Below are positions 35,838-43,831 of a DNA stretch of 64,000 nt, in pieces. The position numbers and the translations under genes are program-made. The stretch covers positions 186,001 through 250,000 of the forward strand of contig JACJNX010000016.1 of NCBI GenBank assembly GCA_014695255.1, written 5' to 3'. The notes under the pieces are model-generated. The model saw only the letters and a program-made list of their open reading frames with translations. It did not search any database and was not told the origin of the DNA. The stretch comes from Cyanobacteria bacterium FACHB-63. GTDB taxonomy: Bacteria; Cyanobacteriota; Cyanobacteriia; Leptolyngbyales; Leptolyngbyaceae. How positions within the stretch are numbered: the first letter of the stretch is position 1; each line of letters opens with the position of its first letter.

Positions 35838-37322
35838 CTATTCCTCCGTCTCATGCTCCTCTGACTGTCGTGCCCGACTTCCTGCCAGCGCCACACTAAT
35901 CGCATCAAGCACCCGCGCCACCGGAATCACTTCCATCCCTACATCCCCGTAATTTGCACCTTTAGGGACGATCGCTTTTTTGAATCCCAGTTTCGCGGCT
36001 TCTTTCAATCGCAATTCGGTCTGAGAAACCGGACGCACTTGCCCGCCGAGTCCAACTTCTCCGATCAAAACCGTATACGGATCAACGATTCGATCACGAA
36101 AACTTGCTGCCACTGCCACTGCTACACCTAAATCTGCCGCAGGTTCAGCCACATTCAGACCACCCGATGAGGCAACATAAGCATCCAGTTTCGATAAGGG
36201 AATACCGACTCGTTTCTCCAGCACAGCCAGAATTTGCAGCAATCGGTTGTACTCGATTCCTGTCGTAGATCGACGCGGCGAACTGTAACTCGTTGCGCTT
36301 ACCAACGCCTGCAACTCCACGACGATCGGACGAGTGCCCTCACAAGCGACGATCGTCGCTGTTCCCGATGCAGCATCCTCCCGACTGCCCAAGAACAACT
36401 CCGACGGGTTTAGCACCTCTTGTAGTCCCTGATCGACCATCTCGAACACGCCGATTTCATGCGTTGCCCCGAATCGATTTTTCACCGATCGCAGCAATCG
36501 ATGGCTCGCAAAGCGATCGCCCTCAAAGTACAGCACCGTATCAACCAAGTGTTCTAGCACTTTCGGTCCTGCGATCGCGCCTTCTTTGGTGACATGACCG
36601 ACGATAAACAGCGTGATGTTCTGCCGTTTTGCCACCTGCATCAGAACCGAAGTACACTCCCGCACCTGCGACACCGATCCGGGAGCCGAAGTCAGCGCAC
36701 TGTAGTACAGCGCCTGAATACTATCGATAATCGCCACTCTCGGTTTCAGCGATTCCAACTCGGTCAAAATCGTATCCAAATCAATCTCTGGCAGCAGATG
36801 AAGACTGCCCTCCTCGGATGGCTCAATCAGTTCCGCTTCTTCAGGGGTTGCCTTTTTCCCTACACCCAATCGCTGTGCCCGCAATTTCACCTGTCGCCCC
36901 GATTCTTCCGCACAGACATACAGCGTTCGATAGCGTGTCGCCAATCGATTTGCCGTCTGAAGCAGCAGCGTCGATTTACCAATTCCTGGATCGCCGCCAA
37001 TCAGCACCAGCGATCCGGGCACAATTCCACCACCCAACACGCGATCGAGTTCTACATATCCCGATGCCAAACGATCTTGAGCCTGATCAGAAATCTCGTT
37101 TAGTTTTAGCGACGCGATCGCTTGGGCAGGAGTATTCGATCGACTCTTACCGCTTGTGCCGCGTATCCGTGTGACCTGAGCCATCGCTGCGGGCGGAGTT
37201 GCCGGACGCGCGACCTGTTCTTCGAGGGAATTCCAAGTCGAGCAAGACGGACAGCGACCGAAATGTTGAGAAAATTCCGCTCCGCAATCGTTGCAAACAA
37301 ACGTCGATCGTACTTTAGGCAT
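35838..37322 (-). CDS. radA: DNA repair protein RadA
   Basis: ~494-residue branch-migration ATPase of the RecA superfamily acting in recombinational repair. It has the N-terminal zinc finger CNDCGAEFSQHFGRCPSC, the Walker A GGDPGIGKSTLL, the RadA-specific KNRFG (in RSVKNRFGATHE) and a C-terminal Lon-protease-like domain (DLGVAVAVAASF..GEVGLGGQVRPV). Start at ATG 37322 (MPKVRSTFVC); the frame extends to a TTG at 37328. It is divergent from rpaB across ~176 bp and convergent with tkt. Length and motifs are normal for the family. Confidence 0.96.
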   Translation of the reverse strand: MPKVRSTFVCNDCGAEFSQHFGRCPSCSTWNSLEEQVARPATPPAAMAQVTRIRGTSGKSRSNTPAQAIASLKLNEISDQAQDRLASGYVELDRVLGGGIVPGSLVLIGGDPGIGKSTLLLQTANRLATRYRTLYVCAEESGRQVKLRAQRLGVGKKATPEEAELIEPSEEGSLHLLPEIDLDTILTELESLKPRVAIIDSIQALYYSALTSAPGSVSQVRECTSVLMQVAKRQNITLFIVGHVTKEGAIAGPKVLEHLVDTVLYFEGDRFASHRLLRSVKNRFGATHEIGVFEMVDQGLQEVLNPSELFLGSREDAASGTATIVACEGTRPIVVELQALVSATSYSSPRRSTTGIEYNRLLQILAVLEKRVGIPLSKLDAYVASSGGLNVAEPAADLGVAVAVAASFRDRIVDPYTVLIGEVGLGGQVRPVSQTELRLKEAAKLGFKKAIVPKGANYGDVGMEVIPVARVLDAISVALAGSRARQSEEHETEE

Positions 37323-37498
37323 TTGCAAAACTTAAAAAAATAGATTGCTTGTGAACTTTCGTAAAGCTTAAGAAAGCCTGAAGCTCAGCAATAATCAGGA
37401 TTTGATAGCCTGAGAATTAAAAAATGAGCTACTATCTCCATAATAAAAGTTGAAAAAATTAACGACTACAGATTTGACTTCAAGGAGCATTACAAACT

Positions 37499-38230
37499 GT
37501 GGAAAGTCATAAAGAAAAGATTCTGGTTGTAGACGATGAAGCCAGCATCCGTCGCATTCTAGAAACTCGCTTGTCAATGATTGGATACGACGTGGTGACA
37601 GCAGCAGACGGTGAAGAAGCCCTCGACACTTTCCGCAATGCCGATCCGGATCTGGTGGTTCTCGATGTGATGATGCCGAAGCTCGATGGCTACGGGGTTT
37701 GCCAGGAACTCCGGAAAGAGTCTGATGTGCCGATTATCATGCTGACTGCGCTTGGGGATGTCGCCGATCGTATTACCGGACTCGAACTCGGTGCCGATGA
37801 TTACGTGGTGAAACCGTTCTCTCCAAAGGAACTCGAAGCCCGCATTCGATCGGTTCTGCGTCGTGTGGATAAAACAGGGGTCACTGGAATTCCCAGTTCT
37901 GGCGTAATTCACATCAACAGCATCCGCATCGATACGAACAAGCGCCAAGTGTACAAAGGCGACGAACGCATCCGGCTAACCGGAATGGAGTTTAGCTTGC
38001 TCGAACTCTTGGTGAGCCGCTCCGGGGAACCGTTCTCGCGATCGGAAATTCTTCAGGAAGTTTGGGGCTACACCCCTGAGCGCCACGTCGATACCCGCGT
38101 CGTGGATGTTCACATTTCTCGCCTCCGCGCCAAACTCGAAGACGACCCCAGCAACCCCGAACTGATTCTAACGGCACGGGGAACGGGCTATTTGTTCCAG
38201 CGCATTCTAGAACCCGGCGAAGTGGAATAG
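37499..38230 (+). CDS. rpaB: Response regulator RpaB (OmpR family)
   Basis: 243-residue two-component regulator. The receiver domain (~6-120) has the acidic pair D12-D13, phospho-acceptor D56 in LVVLDVMMP, T and K in MLTA and VVKPFSPKE. The winged-helix DNA-binding domain (~140-237) ends RARGTGYLFQ-like. I recognise it as RpaB (Ycf27), which binds HLR1 sites to control photosystem I and high-light genes and is essential in cyanobacteria. It starts with GTG at 37499, preceded by AAGGAG at 37482-37487. It converges with the TIGR03943 gene. psaE, a classical RpaB target, lies 5 kb downstream. Confidence 0.96.
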   Translation: MESHKEKILVVDDEASIRRILETRLSMIGYDVVTAADGEEALDTFRNADPDLVVLDVMMPKLDGYGVCQELRKESDVPIIMLTALGDVADRITGLELGADDYVVKPFSPKELEARIRSVLRRVDKTGVTGIPSSGVIHINSIRIDTNKRQVYKGDERIRLTGMEFSLLELLVSRSGEPFSRSEILQEVWGYTPERHVDTRVVDVHISRLRAKLEDDPSNPELILTARGTGYLFQRILEPGEVE

Positions 38231-38271
38231 TCAAGCATCGGCGAGGAAGCTAGCATCTCCCCGCCCGTTTG

Positions 38272-39039
38272 CTAGTAATCGTAAGGATTCTTCGGCTCTG
38301 GAATCGGCTTAATTGAACTTGCTTGAACGACTAATTGGCGCTTGCCAGCCAAAGTTTCTGTAGTCATTTGACCCTCGACTTCGAGCCAAGAATCAACTTT
38401 GTACTGCGATCGCGATCCCGTGGTCAACTTCACAGGCAATCTCACCGGATAGACATCCGCCGCACAGCACGTAATCACAAATCGAGTCAGCAAGAAATAC
38501 TGATCGGATAATTCCGGTGTGACGACCACAAATCCCTGCAATCTCGCTTTTTGTCCCGCATAAGCATCGGGTTCCGGATACACCTGAAGCGTCCGAATCC
38601 AGTCAATCAAGCTTTTATCCTCAGTCCGAGCCGAAGCACGAAACGTTTGCGGTCGAACTCGCGTCAGCGTAATCGAATCATTTACCCCACGATCGATTGC
38701 CGTCTGACTTGCAAACGGACGCGGCGTGATGATTAATCCTGCGATCGCTACCACTAACAACAAGGCACTACTTAGCCCCGGCGGAAACAGCGTAATATGC
38801 GGCAAATCGTTCGGAATCGGTCGCGCATTTCGACTGGCTTTCCAGACAAAAAACCCTTTGATACCGCTAATCACCAGCAGCGAAAATCCGGCTGCGATCG
38901 TCAAAATCTTGTAATTCGGATGAATCAGCAGAAATAATTCATTCGTTAACCAGAACTTGAGAATCGCTAAACCCCAAGCCATCAGCGCTAACAGATCCAG
39001 CCACGGAATCAAAATATGCCAAGGAATTCTAGACATCAT
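38272..39039 (-). CDS. TIGR03943 family membrane protein (permease partner)
   Basis: ~255-residue protein with N-terminal hydrophobic helices (to ~120) followed by a soluble domain. The soluble part has the conserved VITCCAADVYPVRLPV, a Cys-Cys-Ala-Ala-Asp motif suggestive of metal or redox binding, and LEVEGQMTTETLAGKRQLVVQASSI. It is the usual partner of a DUF318-type permease, which ends in the overlapping TGATG just upstream. The pair (YcgQ-YcgR-like) has no firmly known substrate. ATG 39039 is preferred; an in-frame TTG precedes it at 39042. Transcribed convergently with rpaB. Confidence 0.85.
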   Translation of the reverse strand: MMSRIPWHILIPWLDLLALMAWGLAILKFWLTNELFLLIHPNYKILTIAAGFSLLVISGIKGFFVWKASRNARPIPNDLPHITLFPPGLSSALLLVVAIAGLIITPRPFASQTAIDRGVNDSITLTRVRPQTFRASARTEDKSLIDWIRTLQVYPEPDAYAGQKARLQGFVVVTPELSDQYFLLTRFVITCCAADVYPVRLPVKLTTGSRSQYKVDSWLEVEGQMTTETLAGKRQLVVQASSIKPIPEPKNPYDY

Positions 39040-40046
39040 CAACTGATATACAGGTTCACAACCAAACAGAACAGAAACGTCATCAATCCTGCCAATCCGA
39101 AAATATAAAGAATGGCTCGCGCCTTAAACACCGACAGCATCAATCCCACGCCTTTGAGATCGATCATGGGACCAAAGACGAGAAATGCAACCAGCGATCC
39201 GCTCGTAAACGTCGAGGCGAACGACAGTGCGAAAAATGAGTCAACCGTTGAGCAAATCGAAACCACTGCCGCCAGAATCAGCATTGCCAAAATCGAGGTG
39301 ACATTATCCTGACCCAAGCCGAGAATCATTTCACGCGGCACAAACACCTGCAAAATTGCCGCGATCGCGCTGCCTAAAACCAAAACGCCGCCCAACTCGC
39401 GCATCTCTTGAAGCGTGTTGTCGAGCAGCAATTTCAGACGGTAGCTCGTGGGTTTTGAAATGGTGCCTTCCATTGCGGTTTGCAGCTCGATCGGGTCAGT
39501 AATCAGCGGCTTGCTCGACTGTCCCAGAAAATAAGTCCCTGACTGCAACAGCGGTGAAGCCGAGGATTTAGGCGAGTCTAGTTTGCGAGAAAGGTAGGCT
39601 GCAACGCTCGATTGCAGCAAGGGGCGCACATCTTTCTGAACACTAAACACCCATCCAATCGTGGTGGCAATCACCAGCGAAAACCCGATGCGATAAAACA
39701 CAATTTCCGGCTGATCCCGAAATGCCGTCCAAGTTGCCCAAAAAACGATCGGGTTAATTGTCGGAGCCGCCAGAAGAAAACCGATCGCCACCGATATCGG
39801 CGCACCTTGCAGCATTAACCGCCGCGCCACGGGCACATTGCCGCATTCGCACACCGGAAACAGAAATCCAATACAACTGCCTGCAAACGCGCCTAGAAAC
39901 GGATTTTTTGGCAGAATCGCGACGAGCTTCTTTTCATCCACAAAAAACTGAAGCAATCCAGAGAACAACACCCCCAGCAGCAAAAAGGGCATTGCCTCAA
40001 CCATCAAACTCAAAAAGAGGGTGAACGCACTATTAATCTGAGCCAT
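39039..40046 (-). CDS. Permease of the DUF318/ArsP-like family
   Basis: 335-residue membrane permease with about eight hydrophobic segments. The motif GFLFPVCECGNVPVARRLMLQGAP, with paired cysteines in a loop, and LLAAPTINPIVFWATW and STVDSFFALSFASTFTSGSLVAFLVFGPMIDLKG are typical. Distant relatives (ArsP) export organoarsenicals, but most family members are uncharacterised. It is coupled to the TIGR03943 gene by a TGATG overlap, so the two proteins probably form one complex. Confidence 0.85.
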   Translation of the reverse strand: MAQINSAFTLFLSLMVEAMPFLLLGVLFSGLLQFFVDEKKLVAILPKNPFLGAFAGSCIGFLFPVCECGNVPVARRLMLQGAPISVAIGFLLAAPTINPIVFWATWTAFRDQPEIVFYRIGFSLVIATTIGWVFSVQKDVRPLLQSSVAAYLSRKLDSPKSSASPLLQSGTYFLGQSSKPLITDPIELQTAMEGTISKPTSYRLKLLLDNTLQEMRELGGVLVLGSAIAAILQVFVPREMILGLGQDNVTSILAMLILAAVVSICSTVDSFFALSFASTFTSGSLVAFLVFGPMIDLKGVGLMLSVFKARAILYIFGLAGLMTFLFCLVVNLYIS

Positions 40047-40121
40047 TCAATCCGAATGTGAAGAGATTGAGGGGATCATAGCAAGGAACTGATGATTCTG
40101 AAGAGATAGTAAAGAAAGAAA

Positions 40122-40232
40122 ATGAGGAACAGATCGTCTATCACTAATGAGAAGGGCGTTTCGGATGATTTTGAAGTTTTGGCACGATCGTGCCTCGACC
40201 GCATGCAGCGTTCTTTTTTACGGAAATCTTAA
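40122..40232 (+). CDS. Possible 36-residue small protein upstream of cruF
   Basis: A short frame with ATG at 40122, preceded by an AAAGAAAG purine stretch, ending with TAA at 40230-40232. The product reads MRNRSSITNEKGVSDD, then FEVLARSCLDRMQRSF, a charged, amphipathic-looking helix. It lies in the promoter region between the divergent permease and cruF genes. I do not recognise it; it may be a real small protein or chance. Confidence 0.3.
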   Translation: MRNRSSITNEKGVSDDFEVLARSCLDRMQRSFLRKS

Positions 40233-40323
40233 AAAAGCATCATCGGAAACGCAAGAATGAGCCTGAAGATTTGTAAACTGTATGATCAGGCAAAATAAGT
40301 GCCATATTTTCTGAGGAAACGGT

Positions 40324-41247
40324 ATGAAGCAACTGGTTACTGTGGAGCGCCTGTGTTTGGTGGGACATACGTTGGCGCTGGCTTTTGGATTAGCAGGATT
40401 ATTACTGGTGCTGCCCAATCCAGAATTTATCGCTTCCCTCCCGGAGATCGGGCAATCTGCTTTCGGTTGGAGCATGGCAAATGGCGGTGTGGGGTATATT
40501 CTGCTCGGCGCGATTACGGTAGCTCTTTATGCTTACCGAACGCTCGGAATGCGGCACTGGCTCACCTTTATGTTGCCTGCGGTGTTTCTATCTTTGGGAA
40601 GCGAACTACTCGGTACAAGTACAGGGTTTCCCTTTGGGGCATACGGCTATTTGAGCGGGTTGGGCTATAAGATTGCTGGACTTGTGCCATTCACAATTCC
40701 GCTCTCGTGGTTCTATGTCGGCTTGTGCTGCTTTGTACTGGCAAGAGCAGGCTTAGAAAGCTTGAAGTTACCGATGTGGGCGCAATTAACTGGAGCGATC
40801 GCGCTCGGTTCAATTCTGTTAACGGCATGGGATTTCGTGCTTGATCCGGCAATGAGTCAGGCACCTTACCCATTCTGGGAATTTGGCGAAGTCGGCGAAT
40901 TCTTTGGGATGCCTTATCGCAATGTCACAGGCTGGCTCGGAACTGGGGCGCTGTTTATGTTTGTAGCTTCCTTGTTCTGGAAAGCAAAGCCGCTAAACTT
41001 AACTCGCGCTCAATTGACTGTGCCGCTAGTGGTTTACCTGATTAACTTTGCATTTGGGGCGATCATTACGGTGGCAGAATTGGATTCGCGCTATTTGATT
41101 CCGACCTGCATGAGCATTGTGCTGGGAGTGGTTCCGGCGATCGGTCTTTGGTGGATGAGTAGACCCGCTCAAGGACTCGAAGCTTCGCTTTCTGGGACAG
41201 TCTCGCGAGATGTGCCTACCGTTTCGGTCGGACTTTCTCAGAAATAG
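40324..41247 (+). CDS. cruF: Carotenoid 1',2'-hydratase CruF
   Basis: 307-residue membrane protein with about eight hydrophobic segments. The sequence WSMANGGVGYILLG, SLGSELLGTSTGFPFGAYGYLSGLGYKIAGLVPFTIPLSWFYVG and AWDFVLDPAMSQAPYPFWEF are characteristic of the CruF/bisanhydrobacterioruberin hydratase family. CruF adds water to the psi end of gamma-carotene-type precursors to make the 1'-hydroxyl of myxol. cruG lies directly downstream, as in other cyanobacteria, and together they lead to myxol glycosides. A strong terminator separates the two genes, so cruG may be expressed from its own promoter or by readthrough. Confidence 0.93.
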   Translation: MKQLVTVERLCLVGHTLALAFGLAGLLLVLPNPEFIASLPEIGQSAFGWSMANGGVGYILLGAITVALYAYRTLGMRHWLTFMLPAVFLSLGSELLGTSTGFPFGAYGYLSGLGYKIAGLVPFTIPLSWFYVGLCCFVLARAGLESLKLPMWAQLTGAIALGSILLTAWDFVLDPAMSQAPYPFWEFGEVGEFFGMPYRNVTGWLGTGALFMFVASLFWKAKPLNLTRAQLTVPLVVYLINFAFGAIITVAELDSRYLIPTCMSIVLGVVPAIGLWWMSRPAQGLEASLSGTVSRDVPTVSVGLSQK

Positions 41248-41255
41248 AGATTGAG

Positions 41256-41287
41256 AAGAGATGCTCGATCGAGCATCTCTTTTTTTT
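41256..41287 (+). terminator. Rho-independent terminator of cruF
   Basis: A perfect palindrome spans 41256-41281 (core GAGATGCTCGATCGAGCATC) and is followed by seven or eight T residues. It starts 9 bp past the cruF stop and lies before cruG. Confidence 0.92.
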
Positions 41288-41331
41288 GTAATCATTCAAG
41301 GCGCTAAGGGGTTAAAGGGTTGACGAATTTT

Positions 41332-42558
41332 ATGCTGCACACCGGAATGATTTGCCTGGGGTTGATAGATTCCCAGGCTTTTGCGTTTCAAGATGTATTT
41401 TTCTTTGGGTTGCTGCTGGTTCAAATCCCGGCGGCGGCGATTTTGCTATCACGGTTGCTTAAAGGTGCGGTGCGTCGTTCCCCTCTTCAGCCTCAGTTAC
41501 CGAAGCCGTCTTTTTTCGGTGCGGTGAGCGTCGTTGTGCCGACGTTGAATGAAGCCGATCGCATTGCACCGTGTCTTGAAGGTTTGACGCGCCAAACTTA
41601 CGAAGTCCGAGAGATTACGATCGTTGATAGTCGATCGACTGATAAAACGCCGGATTTGGTTAAAGCCGCCCAAGAAACTGATCCGCGATTTCGATTAATG
41701 AACGACGATCCGCTTCCTGCGGATTGGGTCGGTCGTCCTTGGGCACTGCATAACGGATTTTTAGCGAGTTCGCCGGACAGCGATTGGATTTTGGGAATTG
41801 ATGCCGATACGATTCCGCATCCAAGTTTGGTCTGTAGCTTGCTCGAAACGGCGACAACTGAGGGCTACGATCTGATCACGTTGTCACCGAGATTTATTCT
41901 CAAATATCCGGGTGAGTTTTGGCTTCAGCCTGCGTTGTTAATGACGCTGGTGTATCGATTCGGGGCGGCGGGTGAAATCGGCAGTTCTCCAGAGCGAGTC
42001 ATGGCAAACGGACAGTGTTTCTTTTGTCGCCGATCGCTCCTCGAAAAAGTGGGTGGCTACACTAGCGCCAGGGGTTCCTTCTGCGATGATGTCACACTCG
42101 TTCGCAATATTGCGGCAACAGGGGCAAAAGTCGGCTTTCTCGACGGTGCGAACGTTCTCAAAGTCCGAATGTATGAAGGCATGGCAGAAACTTGGAATGA
42201 ATGGGGTCGATCGCTCGATCTCAAAGATGCTGCAACACCCGCGCAAGTTTGGGGAGATTTAGCATTTTTAATTCTGGTGCAAGCATTGCCGATTCCGTTG
42301 TTAATTGTGAGCGCTTGGATTGTTTCTTCTGGAAATACGACATTACCTGCATTGATTGCGCTGGGATTGAATGGAGCATTGGTCGCGATGCGAATTGGAT
42401 TAAATGCGGCGGTCTTGCAGTCCTACGATCGTTCTTCCGCCAAAGGTGCTTGGTTATTCTGGCTCTCTCCTTTAGCCGATCCAGCCGCAGTCTTCCGAAT
42501 CTTCCTGTCTTCTACTCGAAAGCCGAAAAGCTGGCGGGGTCGCACTTATGGCGGATAA
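41332..42558 (+). CDS. cruG: Carotenoid glycosyltransferase CruG (GT2)
   Basis: ~408-residue GT2-family enzyme that attaches a sugar to the 2'-hydroxyl of myxol in the CruF pathway. It has an N-terminal membrane segment, VVPTLNEADRIAPCLEGLTRQTYEVREITIVDSRSTD, the DADT metal site in ILGIDADTIPHPS, a VMANGQCFFCRRSLLEKVGGY segment and C-terminal hydrophobic helices. This matches CruG in length and layout. I use ATG 41332 (in-frame TTG at 41320 is possible). The stop overlaps the ZIP transporter start by 11 nt. The sugar (fucose, rhamnose or another) cannot be read from sequence. Confidence 0.9.
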   Translation: MLHTGMICLGLIDSQAFAFQDVFFFGLLLVQIPAAAILLSRLLKGAVRRSPLQPQLPKPSFFGAVSVVVPTLNEADRIAPCLEGLTRQTYEVREITIVDSRSTDKTPDLVKAAQETDPRFRLMNDDPLPADWVGRPWALHNGFLASSPDSDWILGIDADTIPHPSLVCSLLETATTEGYDLITLSPRFILKYPGEFWLQPALLMTLVYRFGAAGEIGSSPERVMANGQCFFCRRSLLEKVGGYTSARGSFCDDVTLVRNIAATGAKVGFLDGANVLKVRMYEGMAETWNEWGRSLDLKDAATPAQVWGDLAFLILVQALPIPLLIVSAWIVSSGNTTLPALIALGLNGALVAMRIGLNAAVLQSYDRSSAKGAWLFWLSPLADPAAVFRIFLSSTRKPKSWRGRTYGG

Positions 42559-43327
42559 CGTCACGCTTTTAGGGTTGGCGGGAAGTTTAGTCGCGGGATT
42601 GGGCACCGGAGCAGGAGCGCTCCCGATCTTTTTCATCAAGGAAATTACTCCGCAAACTCAGGGCGCACTCTTGGGGTTTGGGGCAGGCGTGATGTTAGCT
42701 GCAACTTCTTTTTCTCTGGTGATTCCGGGCATTGAAGCGGCGGAGAAGTTGACGCAGAACAAACTAACCGCAGCCGCGATCGTCGTTTGTGGCATTCTGC
42801 TTGGGGGTGCGTTCCTCTGGTTAGCAAATCGCTACTTTCCGCACGAACACTTCATCAAAGGAGCAGAAGGAGCGACTGCAAGCCGATTACGTCAAGTGTG
42901 GCTGTTTGTGATTGCGATTACGCTGCATAACTTCCCAGAAGGGTTAGCGGTGGGAGTCGGATTTGGCGGGGGCGATGTGGCAAATGGAATTGCGCTCACC
43001 GTAGGAATTGGCTTGCAGAATTTTCCTGAAGGATTGGTCGTGGCGATCGCGCTTCTGGCTCAGGGCTACCGCAGACGAAAGGTATTTGGTGTGGCGCTGT
43101 TAACGGGACTTGTCGAGCCAATCGGAGGTCTGATCGGGGCAGGGGTCGTTTCGATCGCGGCGATCGTGCTGCCGTGGGGAATGGCATTTGCAGCCGGGGC
43201 GATGTTATTTGTGATCAGCGATGAGATTATTCCGGAGTCGCACAGCTTAGGAATCGAGAAGCAAGCGACTCTGGGCGTGATGATTGGATTTGTGCTGATG
43301 ATGTTTCTGGACGTGGCTTTGGGCTGA
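42548..43327 (+). CDS. ZIP family metal transporter (GufA/ZupT-like)
   Basis: 259-residue membrane protein with eight hydrophobic segments. LVAGLGTGAGALPIFF, the metal-site helices AITLHNFPEGLAVGVGFGG and GIGLQNFPEGLVVAIAL, then GLVEPIGGLIGAG, are diagnostic of the GufA-type ZIP group, which takes up Zn2+, Fe2+ or other divalent metals. It overlaps the end of cruG by 11 nt, implying coupled translation although the functions seem unrelated. The next gene, psaE, is ~146 bp away with its own promoter. Confidence 0.93.
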   Translation: MADNVTLLGLAGSLVAGLGTGAGALPIFFIKEITPQTQGALLGFGAGVMLAATSFSLVIPGIEAAEKLTQNKLTAAAIVVCGILLGGAFLWLANRYFPHEHFIKGAEGATASRLRQVWLFVIAITLHNFPEGLAVGVGFGGGDVANGIALTVGIGLQNFPEGLVVAIALLAQGYRRRKVFGVALLTGLVEPIGGLIGAGVVSIAAIVLPWGMAFAAGAMLFVISDEIIPESHSLGIEKQATLGVMIGFVLMMFLDVALG

Positions 43328-43338
43328 ATTTGTATCAG

Positions 43339-43356
43339 AATGTTTCAACCTGTAAC
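43339..43356 (-). promoter_or_regulatory. HLR1-like RpaB-binding site upstream of psaE
   Basis: On the minus strand the sequence reads GTTACAGG-TT-GAAACATT, close to the HLR1 consensus of two (G/T)TTACA(T/A)(T/A) half-sites separated by 2 nt (first half-site 6 of 8, second 7 or so of 8 with one changed base). It lies ~120 bp before the psaE ATG. Known psaE promoters carry HLR1, so the match is plausible but degenerate. Confidence 0.3.
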
Positions 43357-43473
43357 GGCGATCGCGATCTGGTTCAACTCCCGTAGTAAATTGAGGAAAA
43401 TTGACGCGGCATCATCTGTCTTTTGCATCGATCCGGGTTCGTTAATTTTCAAAACAAAAGGAAGAGAACAGTC

Positions 43474-43740
43474 ATGGTTCAACGTGGTTCAAAAGTCCGC
43501 ATTCTGCGTAAAGAGTCCTACTGGTACCGCGATGTTGGTACCGTCGCCTCGATCGACCAAAGCGGCATCAAATATCCAGTGATTGTGCGCTTTGATAAGG
43601 TCAATTACACGGGCTACAGTGGTCAAGCTGGCGGTGTCAACACCAATAACTTCGCCCTGAGCGAACTCGAAGAAGTTGAGCCGCCCGCAAAGAAAGCGGC
43701 AGCAGCGGCTGCAAAACCCGCAGCTAAGAAAGCAGAGTGA
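43474..43740 (+). CDS. psaE: Photosystem I reaction centre subunit IV (PsaE)
   Basis: 88-residue stromal/cytoplasmic-side photosystem I subunit with an SH3-like fold that supports ferredoxin docking and cyclic electron flow. [28 protein letters not shown] and [17 protein letters not shown] are canonical; the core ends near [10 protein letters not shown]. The last ~20 residues are an Ala/Lys/Pro-rich tail, longer than in many cyanobacterial PsaE proteins (~70-75 residues). ATG 43474 is preferred over the in-frame extension to 43423. A strong terminator follows at 43762-43803. Confidence 0.97.
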   Translation: MVQRGSKVRILRKESYWYRDVGTVASIDQSGIKYPVIVRFDKVNYTGYSGQAGGVNTNNFALSELEEVEPPAKKAAAAAAKPAAKKAE

Positions 43741-43761
43741 TTTTTCTGCGATAATCAAAGT

Positions 43762-43803
43762 TGAGCCAGTGCCTTTCTTCTGTTGGTGCTGGCTCAGTTT
43801 TTT
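43762..43803 (+). terminator. Rho-independent terminator of psaE
   Basis: TGAGCCAGTGCC (43762-43773) pairs with GGTGCTGGCTCA (43785-43796), with two G-U pairs and an 11-nt loop, followed by GTTTTTT. It begins 22 bp past the psaE stop and precedes the mutM start by ~28 bp, so mutM likely has low readthrough expression or its own promoter. Confidence 0.9.
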
Positions 43804-43831
43804 GCAATGGAGTTTTACGAGTGGATTCGCT

